NCBI RefSeq assembly: GCF_002836475.1
Contig: NZ_PJBJ01000023.1
Coordinates: forward strand, 411,537 to 475,536
Length of the DNA stretch: 64,000 bases
Source: Flavobacterium sp. ALD4
GTDB taxonomy: Bacteria > Bacteroidota > Bacteroidia > Flavobacteriales > Flavobacteriaceae
Reading direction: 5' to 3'
This document shows positions 1-9,560 of this stretch, piece after piece (positions within the stretch are counted from its first letter, which is position 1; each line of letters begins with the position of its first letter). The position numbers and the translations under genes are program-made. Below the pieces are notes generated by a model that was given only the letters and a program-made list of their open reading frames with translations, was not told where the DNA came from and made no database searches.

Positions 1-367
1 CTTTCCTTGATACCACAACTTTTTTGAAAACGTCGGCACCGATAGCGTCAATTCCTTTTTGGACGAGAGATTCAAAATGTTCTTGATTTTCGTTATTTTC
101 CGTCTGCGCAAAATCAGAATCACGGGTTTCTTCACCAGAAGCTACCAATGTGCTCCATTTTACCGACTGCTCATAAGGAATCAGTATCTTTTGGCTACCT
201 TCAAAAGGAGCAAAAATAAAACCGGCCTCCTCGAAGCTTTCAGCAAAATACAAATGATCATTTTTCTGAAAATACCCCACTACTTTTACGTCACCCGGCT
301 TCTTGTAAAGCACAAAAGGGAGGCTTTGCGATTCTTGTTGTTTTACTTTGATAAAAAAATCATTCAT
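1..367 (-). CDS. menF: Isochorismate synthase, N-terminal part (runs off the left edge)
   Basis: The reading frame is open from an ATG at 367 down to the window edge, giving about 122 N-terminal residues that begin MNDFFIKVKQQ. The stretch GFIFAPFEG and the following aspartate/glutamate-rich linker resemble, from memory, the N-terminus of Bacteroidota chorismate-binding isochorismate synthases, which convert chorismate to isochorismate for menaquinone. The catalytic domain lies outside the window, so the call rests on this N-terminus and on the neighbour. The next gene upstream on the same strand is a MenI-like thioesterase, ending 51 nt before this start, so the two are probably co-transcribed. 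Another chorismate-using enzyme of the same superfamily cannot be excluded. Confidence 0.72.
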   Translation of the reverse strand, partial: MNDFFIKVKQQESQSLPFVLYKKPGDVKVVGYFQKNDHLYFAESFEEAGFIFAPFEGSQKILIPYEQSVKWSTLVASGEETRDSDFAQTENNENQEHFESLVQKGIDAIGADVFKKVVVSRK

Positions 368-418
368 ATTTACTTTATTATAAACCTAAGTTTAATTAAT
401 ACAAAGCCCCCTTCATTC

Positions 419-847
419 TTATTTATTGGATTTTGCCAATACCATATTAGTCAACTTGCAAAGCGAAATCAAATTCCCTTCTTCATCGGTAACTTTTATT
501 TCCCACAGATGCAACGTTCTTCCTTTGTGAATAATTCGGGCTGTACCAATAACAACTCCTTCGCGAATGCTTCTCAAATGATTCGCAGAGATTTCGATTC
601 CACGTACTTCCTGTTCCTTGTCATTAATAAAAAAATGAGAAGCTGCACTTCCCACACTTTCTGCCAATGCCACTGAAGCGCCGCCATGCAACAATCCCAT
701 GGGTTGGTGAACCGATGCATTAACTGGCATTTTGGCTACTAGGAAACCTTCACCCGCATCTATAAACTCAATATTCAGGGTCTCCATTAATGTGTTTTTG
801 GAAAACGTATTGCAATATTCGAGCATTTTATCTTTATCTAATGTCAT
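419..847 (-). CDS. menI: Hotdog-fold thioesterase, probable 1,4-dihydroxy-2-naphthoyl-CoA hydrolase
   Basis: A 142-residue protein of the PaaI/YdiI hotdog family, full length for the family. The core motif LLHGGASVALAESVGSAAS closely matches what I recall of E. coli MenI (YdiI). A second conserved stretch, GIEISANHLRS, also matches. The glutamate in the ALAE segment is the expected catalytic residue. The predicted reaction is hydrolysis of DHNA-CoA to DHNA in menaquinone synthesis, in the cytosol. The gene lies directly upstream of the probable menF on the same strand, which supports the menaquinone role over a generic phenylacetyl-CoA thioesterase. The start ATG at 847 is the first in frame. 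Confidence 0.85.
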   Translation of the reverse strand: MTLDKDKMLEYCNTFSKNTLMETLNIEFIDAGEGFLVAKMPVNASVHQPMGLLHGGASVALAESVGSAASHFFINDKEQEVRGIEISANHLRSIREGVVIGTARIIHKGRTLHLWEIKVTDEEGNLISLCKLTNMVLAKSNK

Positions 848-1209
848 GGATTATATTTTATAGAATGTAAATTTATGCAAAACAGGAGAAACAAAACAGT
901 AAAAACAATCTTTAGCATAGAATTAGCTTTTGTTCCTAATTTAAATCAACAGATTATTGTTGGATTTAGAAATAGGAATTTTCAATTTAACCATTAAGAA
1001 CTTAAGAACAATTTAGTCCAAATAAGATAAACCTTTTATTTTCTCCTTTTCGTATCACAAATAACAATTAGACTGATTAATAAAAATTAGGTTGATCGGC
1101 GGTTCGTTTTGCGTTTATGACAATAAAGAAAGCCGTATTGTGAATTCTAATCTAAAAATCATCACCATTCAAATGAGTTTTTTCTTATTTTTACAGAAAA
1201 TAAAACGAA
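848..1209. other. Intergenic region between divergent genes
   Basis: A 362-nt AT-rich region between menI (minus) and the beta-helix lipoprotein (plus). It must hold both promoters. TAAATTTA near 870 on the minus strand and TATTTTTA near 1190 on the plus strand are weak matches to the TAnnTTTG -7 box. I see no convincing gene or strong hairpin. Confidence 0.4.
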
Positions 1210-2724
1210 ATGCGTCCTTTCTCTCTATTGTTTTTTATCGGAATATTGTTGTCAGTTTGTTCATGTCGTTCTGATTTTGAAACAGTGGCCAGTACCGGAG
1301 ATTTAACGTTCTCAAAAGATACAATATATCTGGACACCGTTTTTACCAATATCGGTTCCAGCACATACCGACTTAAAGTGTACAATAACAGTAAAAATGA
1401 CATTACTATTCCCACAATAAAACTGGCAAAAGGACTGAATTCTAAATACCGCATGACTGTGGACGGAATGCAAGGAAACGAGGGAAAATCATTTAATAAC
1501 ATTGACCTACTTGCAAAAGACAGCCTGTATATATTTATAGAAACGACAGCTAATAGTACCGATGCAAACGCAACTGATTTCCTATATATTGACCAAATCG
1601 AGTTTGATGCCGGAACAAATCTACAAAAGGTAGAGCTGGTGACGCTTATCCAAGATGCCGTTTTCTTGTATCCGAAACGTTTTGCAGATGGCACCACCGA
1701 AACGTTGCCGCTGGGTGATGAAAAAATTTATGGCTTTTATTTGGATGAAAATGACCCCATAAATGGAAACGAACTCGTATTTACAAAACAGAAACCGTAT
1801 GTTATTTATGGTTACGCTGCGGTCCCCGCAGGAAAAAAAGCTGTTTTTAATGCAGGGTCCCATGTCTACTTCCACGCTAACTCCGGACTTATCGTGGGCA
1901 ATAATGCCTCATTAAACATCAATGGTTCCAAATCAAATTCAGCTCTATTTGAAAATGAAGTCGTTTTTGAAGGCGACCGATTGGAGCCTCAATATGCAGA
2001 TGTTCCCGGACAATGGGGAACCATTTGGCTTACAAATGGCAGCACTAATAATGTCATTAACCACTTGACTATTAAAAATGCCACCATTGGTTTATTAATT
2101 CAAAACAATAACAGAACTACGGTTTCCATTAAGAATACCCAAATCTACGATTCGTCAAATTATGGGATTTTGGCCCAAACAGCGAAAATCAACGGTGAAA
2201 ATATTGTGATTAATACTGCCGGTCTGGCGACTTTGGCCTGTTCCTATGGCGGAAATTATAAGTTCACCCATTCTACCTTCAATAACGAATGGAACAGCTC
2301 TTCTCAAGTGGCCGTCTCCATAGATAATTTTATTGTGGGTGCCATTCCCGAAGTAAGAAACCTGACGGAAGCCACTTTTAATAATTGCATTATTTATGGT
2401 TCCTTTTCGAATGAATTGAGCTTAAGGAAAAAAACAACAGCTGCATTTAACTATCTATTCAATAACTGCCTGATAAAATATGATGCTGCAACGACAAATC
2501 CCGATTACCAGTTTACGAATGACAATGTTCATTATTCAGGAATTATTTTGAATCAAAGTCCAAAGTTCTATAAAGCTTCTCAAAACAAACTCACTATCGA
2601 CGAAACTTCCGGCGCTTTCGCAAAAGGGAACTCGGCCTATTTGATTCCGCTGGATATTTTAGGAAACACACGAACTACGCCCCCTGATTTAGGTGCCTAT
2701 CAGAATAAGCCCTTTCCTAAATAA
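1210..2724 (+). CDS. Outer-surface lipoprotein with right-handed beta-helix domain
   Basis: A 504-residue protein with an N-terminal lipoprotein signal; the most likely lipidated cysteine is C19 (VCSC, residues 16-19), and C17 is the alternative. Residues ~25-120 look like an immunoglobulin-like beta domain (DTVFTNIGSS, YRLKVYNNS). Residues ~190-470 contain the repeated N/T/I-rich turns of a parallel beta-helix (INHLTIKNATIGLLIQN, INGENIVINTAG), and the protein ends in the typical DLGAYQ segment. Such proteins often bind or process polysaccharide, but no catalytic residues can be assigned. It stands alone in its transcription unit. The structural class is clear; the function is not. Confidence 0.75.
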   Translation: MRPFSLLFFIGILLSVCSCRSDFETVASTGDLTFSKDTIYLDTVFTNIGSSTYRLKVYNNSKNDITIPTIKLAKGLNSKYRMTVDGMQGNEGKSFNNIDLLAKDSLYIFIETTANSTDANATDFLYIDQIEFDAGTNLQKVELVTLIQDAVFLYPKRFADGTTETLPLGDEKIYGFYLDENDPINGNELVFTKQKPYVIYGYAAVPAGKKAVFNAGSHVYFHANSGLIVGNNASLNINGSKSNSALFENEVVFEGDRLEPQYADVPGQWGTIWLTNGSTNNVINHLTIKNATIGLLIQNNNRTTVSIKNTQIYDSSNYGILAQTAKINGENIVINTAGLATLACSYGGNYKFTHSTFNNEWNSSSQVAVSIDNFIVGAIPEVRNLTEATFNNCIIYGSFSNELSLRKKTTAAFNYLFNNCLIKYDAATTNPDYQFTNDNVHYSGIILNQSPKFYKASQNKLTIDETSGAFAKGNSAYLIPLDILGNTRTTPPDLGAYQNKPFPK

Positions 2725-2969
2725 ATCTCACTTCTCCTATAAGAGGGCACATCTCTTTTCTATATTTTTCAACAGCTTTCCCTGTAAACACATGGAAAAC
2801 AGTAATTACTGTAAGAAAATTAATGAAAAATATTAAACATTTCATAACATAACATACTCATAAAACATTTAGATTTGCCAACATCTAAAAAGTCAAACTC
2901 AAAAAATTCCGTCTTTTTGAAGCTTCTTTTTGGATGCCCTGCTTAACAAATCGATATAAATTAAATTTT

Positions 2970-5528
2970 ATGAAAAAAACCTACTCTTTACTGTTTTTAC
3001 TGTTCTTCACAGCGGCTATCGCCCAGATACCTTCGGGGTATTATACGACTGCCACAGGAACATCGTACACATTGAAAACTCAATTGTACACTATTATTAA
3101 AGGCCATACTGATAATGGATACGGAGGACTATATACTATCTATCAAACGTCTGATGTTGATAATTTTTATGAGAATGACGGAACCGTTTTAGACATGTAT
3201 TCTGAAAAACCAAACGGAACCGATCCTTATAATTATTCAACAGGATCTACACAACGATGCGGTAACTATTCTGCGGAAGGGGATTGCTACAACAGAGAAC
3301 ATATCATTCCACAATCCACTTTTGGGTCTGCGGCTCCCATGGTTTCCGATGCTCATTTCATCACCCCAACAGACGGTAAAGTGAACGGACAAAGATCAAG
3401 TTACCCACATGGAACAGTTGGAACCACTACTTGGACTTCACTAAACGGAAGCAAATTAGGTTCTAGTTCCGTGGCTGGTTATTCAGGAACTGTCTTTGAA
3501 CCTATAGACGAATTTAAAGGTGATATTGCTCGTATGTATTTCTACTTTGCAACCCGCTATGAAACCACTGTTTCTGGTTACTCTTATCCTATGTTCAACG
3601 GAACAAGCAATCAGGTATTCACAACTGCTTTTTTGAATATGCTTTTAGCCTGGAATAGTCAAGACCCAGTTAATGCAAGAGAAATTGCGCGTAACAACGC
3701 TATTTATGATACTCAAAATAATAGAAACCCTTATATTGACCATCCCGAATATGTTCAACAAATCTGGAACCCGTCAGCTGATTCGCAAGCACCATCAGTA
3801 CCAACCAATTTAATAGCTTCAGGAACCACCGACTCTACAACTAACTTATCTTGGACGGCATCCACAGACAATGTGGGAGTGACAGAATATGATGTATACC
3901 AAGGAGCGTCTTTAAAAGGGACGGCATCTGGAACTACTTATACCGTTATTGGTTTAACAGCGGCTACTGGTTATACATTTTCAATAAAAGCAAAAGATGC
4001 TGCCGGGAATTCATCAGCTTCCAGTACAACTGTAAATGTAACTACTACTTCAACTCCTGCGATTGTCTATTGTGCATCACAAGGAAATAGTACCGTAGAC
4101 GAAAAAATAGCTAAAGTTGTTTTTGGATCAATAAACAACAGCTCTTCCGGAACGGCAGGATATGAAAATTATACTTCCCTATCAACTACTGCTACTCGCG
4201 GAACAGGATATACAATTACTATTACTCCTACTTGGACAAGCACTATTTATAGCGAGGGCTATGCAGTTTGGATTGATTACAATCAAAACGGTGTCTTTAC
4301 GGATGCCGGAGAACAAGTTTGGTCTAAAGCAGCTTCAACCATAAATCCTGTTTCAGGTTCTTTCATGATTCCTGCCACAGCAACTTTAGGTGCGACAAGA
4401 ATGCGCGTTTCCATGAAATACAATGGAATCCCGACTGCTTGCGAAGCATTCCCTTACGGGCAAGTGGAAGATTATACGGTAACAATTAGCACGACTGCTG
4501 CTGACACTGATGCTCCAACAGCTCCAACATCTTTAACTCCTTCTGGAACAACACAAACGACCACAAATTTATCCTGGACCGCATCCACTGACAATGTAGG
4601 GGTAACAGCATACGATGTGTATCAAGGCGCTATTTTAAAAACTTCTGTAACTGGTACTTCATATTCTGTTAGTGGATTAACAGCTTCAACAGCCTATTCT
4701 TTCACCGTAAAAGCGAAAGATGATGCAGGAAATGTTTCTGCTTCCAGTAACACTGCAAACGTAACAACTACCGCTTCTGCTGATGCAGGAGCTTCCGACT
4801 TATTTTTCTCTGAATACATTGAAGGTTCTTCCAATAACAAAGCATTAGAAATTTCGAATGCTACAGGAAGTGCAGTAAATCTCTCTGTGTATACCGTTAA
4901 AAAACAAACAAACGGTGCAGGTGCGTGGAGTTCTGGAATAACTTTAAGCGGAACATTGAACAATGGAAGTAAATACACGTTGGTTAACAGTTCGATTTCT
5001 TCTGCCTGTTATTCTACAACTTCAGCAAACATTTCTACCACTGCTACCGAAATGACTTTTAATGGTAATGATGCCGTTGGTTTATTTCAAAACGGAGTAC
5101 TTATCGATATCATTGGAACCTTCAATGGGGGGACGGCTAATTTTGCTGCAGATGTAACCTTAAGAAGAAAAGCAATCGTAACAGGTCCAAATACAACTTT
5201 CAATATTTCTGGGGAATGGGATTCTTATTCAGCAGATACTTGTAACAATTTAGGAAGCCGTATAGCAGTAAAAGGTGCCAAAAAGGAACTAACTGTAGAC
5301 TCCGATGATTTCAATATTTATCCAAACCCGTCTAATGGTAACTTCACTATCGCTAATTCAAATAAGGTCTATTCGATTGAAGTGTATAACATAATCGGTC
5401 AAAAGGTTTTTGAAAGAAAGAACACCGCTGATTCTACATTATCATTGACTACGGTTAACAAAGGAGTGTATTTGGTAAAAATAACGGATGACACAAAATC
5501 TATTATTAAAAAAATCATAATCAACTAA
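2970..5528 (+). CDS. Secreted endonuclease I family protein with FN3, GEVED, lamin-tail and type IX sorting domains
   Basis: Starts at ATG 2970 (MKKTYSLLFLLFF), because a signal peptide begins there; an upstream in-frame ATG at 2934 would put 12 polar residues ahead of it. In order: signal peptide (~1-18, cut near AIA/Q), endonuclease I/NucM domain (~20-265) with the catalytic NREHIIPQS motif at 108-116, FN3 repeat (~271-359), GEVED domain (~365-507, ending GQVEDY), second FN3 (~512-604), lamin-tail domain (~606-767), and a type IX secretion C-terminal domain (~775-852: NIYPNPSNG, GVYLVKI). Predicted role: extracellular, sequence-non-specific DNA or RNA degradation for nutrient gain, exported by the gliding-associated T9SS. 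The two FN3 copies are similar at DNA level, so they arose by duplication. Confidence 0.92.
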   Translation: MKKTYSLLFLLFFTAAIAQIPSGYYTTATGTSYTLKTQLYTIIKGHTDNGYGGLYTIYQTSDVDNFYENDGTVLDMYSEKPNGTDPYNYSTGSTQRCGNYSAEGDCYNREHIIPQSTFGSAAPMVSDAHFITPTDGKVNGQRSSYPHGTVGTTTWTSLNGSKLGSSSVAGYSGTVFEPIDEFKGDIARMYFYFATRYETTVSGYSYPMFNGTSNQVFTTAFLNMLLAWNSQDPVNAREIARNNAIYDTQNNRNPYIDHPEYVQQIWNPSADSQAPSVPTNLIASGTTDSTTNLSWTASTDNVGVTEYDVYQGASLKGTASGTTYTVIGLTAATGYTFSIKAKDAAGNSSASSTTVNVTTTSTPAIVYCASQGNSTVDEKIAKVVFGSINNSSSGTAGYENYTSLSTTATRGTGYTITITPTWTSTIYSEGYAVWIDYNQNGVFTDAGEQVWSKAASTINPVSGSFMIPATATLGATRMRVSMKYNGIPTACEAFPYGQVEDYTVTISTTAADTDAPTAPTSLTPSGTTQTTTNLSWTASTDNVGVTAYDVYQGAILKTSVTGTSYSVSGLTASTAYSFTVKAKDDAGNVSASSNTANVTTTASADAGASDLFFSEYIEGSSNNKALEISNATGSAVNLSVYTVKKQTNGAGAWSSGITLSGTLNNGSKYTLVNSSISSACYSTTSANISTTATEMTFNGNDAVGLFQNGVLIDIIGTFNGGTANFAADVTLRRKAIVTGPNTTFNISGEWDSYSADTCNNLGSRIAVKGAKKELTVDSDDFNIYPNPSNGNFTIANSNKVYSIEVYNIIGQKVFERKNTADSTLSLTTVNKGVYLVKITDDTKSIIKKIIIN

Positions 5529-5553
5529 TTAGATTTAAATATTCAACTATTTT

Positions 5554-5579
5554 AAAAGCGGCAATTATGCCGCTTTTTT
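5554..5579 (+). terminator. Rho-independent terminator after the endonuclease gene
   Basis: A 10-bp perfect stem (AAAAGCGGCA/TGCCGCTTTT) with an ATTA loop, followed by a T run. It lies 26 nt after the endonuclease stop codon and before the purL promoter. Confidence 0.9.
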
Positions 5580-5605
5580 AATTAGAAATTTTAATCTTAA
5601 TTGAC

Positions 5606-5613
5606 TAAATTTG
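5606..5613 (+). promoter_or_regulatory. purL promoter, -7 box TAAATTTG
   Basis: A perfect match to the Bacteroidota -7 consensus TAnnTTTG, 27 nt before the purL ATG. The box overlaps the TTG at 5611, the longest possible in-frame start, so that TTG would lie upstream of the transcript and cannot be used. I see no clear -33 element. Confidence 0.7.
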
Positions 5614-5640
5614 CACCGAAATACAACAAACTACACAACA

Positions 5641-8600
5641 ATGATCCATTTCTTTGAAAACCAAAGCAACGCAATTTTTGCAGTACAAACGCAAGGCGAA
5701 ATTTCAGCTCAAGACATTTCAAAATTAAACTGGCTTTTTGCCGACTCAAATAAAATCGAAAAATCCGCACTGACGGATTTTTTTGTTGGTCCCCGCGCCG
5801 CAATGGTAACTCCTTGGAGTACCAATGCCGTTGAAATCACCCAAAATATGGCAATTTCAGGAATCATCAGAATTGAGGAGTTTCATTATGCTTCGGCCGA
5901 TACTGTGGATTTTGATCCCATGCTTTCGCAAAAATATTCCGAGTTAAATCAAACTATTTTCACCATCGACATCGCACCGGAAACCATTTTAGATATTGAT
6001 GATATTGCAGCATACAACAAAAAAGAAGGGTTGTCTTTAAGTCCTGATGAAGTGGAATACTTGGATAACTTAGCTGTTAAAATAGGTAGAAAACTGACCG
6101 ATTCTGAAATCTTTGGCTTCTCGCAAGCCAATTCAGAGCACTGTCGTCACAAGATTTTCAACGGAAAATTTGTTATTGATGGTGTAGAAAAAGAATCTTC
6201 TTTATTTAAAATGATTAAGAAAACATCGTTAGAAAATCCTAACGATATTGTTTCGGCATATAAAGATAATGTGGCTTTTGTAAAAGGACCTCGTGTAGAG
6301 CAATTTGCTCCAAAAAGCGCGGATAAACCTGATTTTTATCAAGTAACAGAATTTGACTCGGTTATTTCCTTAAAAGCAGAAACACATAATTTCCCAACAA
6401 CTGTAGAGCCTTTCAACGGAGCCGCAACCGGTTCAGGTGGAGAAATTCGCGATCGTTTAGCAGGTGGACAAGGTTCGTTGCCGATGGCAGGAACAGCAGT
6501 TTACATGACTTCGTATTCTCGATTAGAAGAAAATAGACCTTGGGAAAACGGAATGGCCGAACGAAAATGGTTGTACCAGACTCCAATGGATATTTTAATC
6601 AAAGCCTCTAACGGAGCGTCTGATTTTGGAAACAAATTCGGACAACCACTTATTACAGGTTCTATCCTTACTTTCGAACACGAAGAAGATGCCCGTAAAT
6701 TAGGTTTCGATAAAGTGATTATGCAAGCGGGTGGAATTGGTTACGGAAAATTAGAGCAAGCCATTAAAAAAACACCACAAACAGGAGATAAAATCGTTAT
6801 CCTAGGTGGAGAAAATTATAGAATCGGAATGGGTGGAGCTGCGGTTTCTTCTGCGGATACGGGTGCTTTTAGCTCTGGTATCGAGTTAAACGCAATCCAA
6901 CGTTCGAATCCAGAAATGCAAAAAAGAGTTGCCAATGCCATTCGTGGATTGGTAGAAAGCAATGAAAACCCAATCGTATCCATTCACGATCACGGTGCTG
7001 GAGGACATCTAAACTGTCTTTCGGAACTGGTGGAAGATACAGGTGGATTAATTGATTTAGACAAATTGCCTGTGGGTGACCCTACCCTTTCTGCAAAAGA
7101 AATCATTGGTAACGAGTCTCAAGAAAGAATGGGATTGGTTATTGGTCAGAAAGACATTGACACCTTACAAAAAATTGCCGACAGAGAGCGCGCTCCTATG
7201 TACCAAGTAGGTGACGTAACCGGAGACCATCGTTTTACTTTCGAATCAAAAACTACGGGTGCTAAACCAATGGATTTTGCTTTGGAAGACTTTTTTGGAA
7301 GTTCTCCAAAAGTGATCATGACCGATACAACTATCGACAGAAAATATACCGATTTAAATTATTCAAAAGATAAGATCTTAACTTATTTAGAGCAAGTGCT
7401 TCAATTAGAAGCAGTAGCTTGTAAAGACTGGTTGACAAATAAAGTAGACCGTTGTGTGGGTGGTAAAGTAGCCAAACAACAAAATACAGGACCATTACAA
7501 TTGCCGTTGAATAACTGCGGTGTAATGGCTTTGGATTACAACGGAAAAGAGGGAGTTGCCACTTCTATAGGGCATTCGCCTGTAGCCGCTTTACTTGATC
7601 CTGTTGCAGGAAGTAGAACCGCTATTGCTGAGGCTTTATCAAATATTGTTTGGGCACCTATCAAAGACGGCTTGGACGGAATTTCATTATCTGCAAACTG
7701 GATGTGGGCTTGTAAAAACGAAGGAGAGGATGCTCGTTTGTACGCTGCCGTAGAAAGCTGTTCGAATTTTGCAATCGAATTGGGGATCAATATTCCAACA
7801 GGAAAAGACTCCCTTTCCATGAAACAGAAATACCCGAATGACGAAGTAATTGCGCCAGGAACAGTTATTATTTCGGCAGGTGGAAACTGTACCGATATCA
7901 GAAAAGTGGTAGAGCCTGTCCTTCAAAAAGACGGTGGGGCTATTTATTATATCAATTTATCGCAAGATGAATACAAACTGGGTGGCTCTTCGTTTGCACA
8001 AACGTTGAACACTATCGGGAAAGACGCACCAACAATTAAAGATGCCGCCTTCTTCAAACGAGCGTTCAATACCATTCAGGAATTAATCTTAGAAGACAAT
8101 ATTCTTGCTGGACATGACATAGGAAGTGGTGGTTTGATTACTACCCTTTTAGAAATGTGTTTTGCCGATAACAATTTAGGAGCTAAAATAGACTTCTCTG
8201 TTTTTGAAGAGAAAGACATCATCAAATATTTATTTGCAGAGAATATCGGAATTGTATTTCAGGCAAAAGACGATGCTGCATTGGAAAGCAAGCTAAACGC
8301 AAACAATGTCGCTTTCTACAAAATGGGAACTGTAACTGCCGAAGCGACTTTAGACCTTGGCCCTATCAAATTAGACATTGCTAAGTACAGAGACATTTGG
8401 TTTAAAACTTCATTTTTATTAGATCAAAAACAATCTAAAAACGGAATGGCGCAAGCGCGTTTTGACAATTATAAAAACCAAGCGTTAAACTATACTTTTC
8501 CAACACATTTCACAGGAAAAAAACCAGTTATCGATGCTTCAAAACCACGTCCAAAAGCGGCTATTATCCGTGAAAAAGGAAGTAACTCAGAACGCGAAAT

Positions 8601-9294
8601 GGCAAATGCCATGTATCTTGCCGGTTTTGATGTAAAAGACGTGCACATGACCGATTTGATTTCAGGTCGGGAGACATTAGAAGACATTCAGTTCATCGGA
8701 GCTGTAGGTGGATTCTCTAACTCAGATGTATTAGGTTCAGCCAAAGGTTGGGCAGGAGCATTTTTATACAACGAAAAAGCAAAAACCGCTTTAGATAATT
8801 TCTTTAAACGAGAAGATACTTTATCTGTTGGAATTTGTAACGGTTGTCAGTTGTTTATGGAACTGGAAGTAATCAATCCGGAGCACGATGTACACGGAAA
8901 AATGCTACACAACGAAAGTCACAAACACGAGAGTATCTTTACTTCGGTAACGGTACAAGAAAATAAATCAGTGATGTTGTCAACATTGGCAGGAAGCACT
9001 TTGGGAGTTTGGGTTTCACACGGAGAAGGAAAATTCAACCTACCAATGAGTGAAGACAAGTATAACATCGTGGCCAAATACGGTTATGAAGGCTATCCGG
9101 CAAATCCGAATGGTTCTGATTTCAACACCGCCATGCTATGCGACACTTCAGGTCGTCACTTAGTAATGATGCCGCACATTGAGCGTTCTACATTTCAATG
9201 GAACTGGGCGTATTATCCAAAGGATAAAAACGACGCAGTTTCGCCTTGGCATGAAGCCTTTGTGAATGCCAAAAAATGGATTGACAAAAAATAA
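5641..9294 (+). CDS. purL: Phosphoribosylformylglycinamidine synthase, large single-chain type
   Basis: A 1217-residue FGAM synthase, catalysing ATP- and glutamine-dependent conversion of FGAR to FGAM in purine synthesis. Its length is near that of E. coli PurL. The N-terminal FGAR-AT domain is followed by two AIR-synthase-like halves (SQANSEHCRHKIF near 160; the GAATGSGGEIRDR glycine-rich loop near 260) and a C-terminal class I glutaminase from about residue 971. The glutaminase nucleophile is C1066 in GICNGCQ, with H1179 and E1181 (PHIER) completing the triad. Start chosen at ATG 5641 because the -7 box overlaps the upstream TTG. The gene is monocistronic, with terminators before and after it. 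Confidence 0.98.
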   Translation: MIHFFENQSNAIFAVQTQGEISAQDISKLNWLFADSNKIEKSALTDFFVGPRAAMVTPWSTNAVEITQNMAISGIIRIEEFHYASADTVDFDPMLSQKYSELNQTIFTIDIAPETILDIDDIAAYNKKEGLSLSPDEVEYLDNLAVKIGRKLTDSEIFGFSQANSEHCRHKIFNGKFVIDGVEKESSLFKMIKKTSLENPNDIVSAYKDNVAFVKGPRVEQFAPKSADKPDFYQVTEFDSVISLKAETHNFPTTVEPFNGAATGSGGEIRDRLAGGQGSLPMAGTAVYMTSYSRLEENRPWENGMAERKWLYQTPMDILIKASNGASDFGNKFGQPLITGSILTFEHEEDARKLGFDKVIMQAGGIGYGKLEQAIKKTPQTGDKIVILGGENYRIGMGGAAVSSADTGAFSSGIELNAIQRSNPEMQKRVANAIRGLVESNENPIVSIHDHGAGGHLNCLSELVEDTGGLIDLDKLPVGDPTLSAKEIIGNESQERMGLVIGQKDIDTLQKIADRERAPMYQVGDVTGDHRFTFESKTTGAKPMDFALEDFFGSSPKVIMTDTTIDRKYTDLNYSKDKILTYLEQVLQLEAVACKDWLTNKVDRCVGGKVAKQQNTGPLQLPLNNCGVMALDYNGKEGVATSIGHSPVAALLDPVAGSRTAIAEALSNIVWAPIKDGLDGISLSANWMWACKNEGEDARLYAAVESCSNFAIELGINIPTGKDSLSMKQKYPNDEVIAPGTVIISAGGNCTDIRKVVEPVLQKDGGAIYYINLSQDEYKLGGSSFAQTLNTIGKDAPTIKDAAFFKRAFNTIQELILEDNILAGHDIGSGGLITTLLEMCFADNNLGAKIDFSVFEEKDIIKYLFAENIGIVFQAKDDAALESKLNANNVAFYKMGTVTAEATLDLGPIKLDIAKYRDIWFKTSFLLDQKQSKNGMAQARFDNYKNQALNYTFPTHFTGKKPVIDASKPRPKAAIIREKGSNSEREMANAMYLAGFDVKDVHMTDLISGRETLEDIQFIGAVGGFSNSDVLGSAKGWAGAFLYNEKAKTALDNFFKREDTLSVGICNGCQLFMELEVINPEHDVHGKMLHNESHKHESIFTSVTVQENKSVMLSTLAGSTLGVWVSHGEGKFNLPMSEDKYNIVAKYGYEGYPANPNGSDFNTAMLCDTSGRHLVMMPHIERSTFQWNWAYYPKDKNDAVSPWHEAFVNAKKWIDKK

Positions 9295-9314
9295 ATTTTC
9301 GTAATTTATATAAT

Positions 9315-9347
9315 AAAAAGCGTTCTCGAAAGAGAGCGCTTTTTTTA
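9315..9347 (+). terminator. Rho-independent terminator after purL
   Basis: A 13-bp stem (AAAAAGCGTTCTC against GAGAGCGCTTTTT, with one T-G wobble), a GAAA tetraloop and a T run, starting 20 nt after the purL stop codon. Confidence 0.9.
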
Positions 9348-9369
9348 TTGGATTTAATTATAGTATTTT

Positions 9370-9463
9370 GGGAGTGACCACAAAGGTCAGGCTATTCGCT
9401 GCAATCTCTCTCGTCTCGTTTTAAGAATGTGACGAGAGCCGATTTCCGCTGCTATCCTTCACG
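9370..9463 (+). repeat. Structured intergenic repeat, copy A
   Basis: This segment and 60915-61020 share a framework: GGGxGTG, then GTCAGGCT with TGCAATCT, a variable hairpin, then GATTTCC, CTGCTATCCTTCACG. In this copy the variable part is a perfect 8-bp stem, CTCTCGTC (9408-9415) with GACGAGAG (9431-9438); the other copy has an unrelated but also perfect 7-bp stem. A small TGACC/GGTCA stem also forms at 9375-9388. Similar elements recur, from memory, in intergenic DNA of Flavobacteriaceae. Whether it is transcribed is unknown, and the strand shown is arbitrary. Confidence 0.7.
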
Positions 9464-9560
9464 TGGTTTACACAAGAGCTATTCAACTAGTAGAATTATC
9501 CAATTCGTACCCATTTCATTGCTTTATGAACAAAAAAATTTGATAAATTTGGATTAAAAA

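Noticed and set aside
59..676. Open frame of 205 codons on the plus strand
   Set aside because: It lies opposite the menF and menI genes, both of which have family motifs, and its own translation has none.
1092..1274. Open frame of 60 codons overlapping the lipoprotein start
   Set aside because: It overlaps a well-supported signal peptide in another frame.
3780..4780. Repeated DNA inside the endonuclease gene as a mobile or tandem repeat
   Set aside because: It is simply the coding of two FN3 domains.
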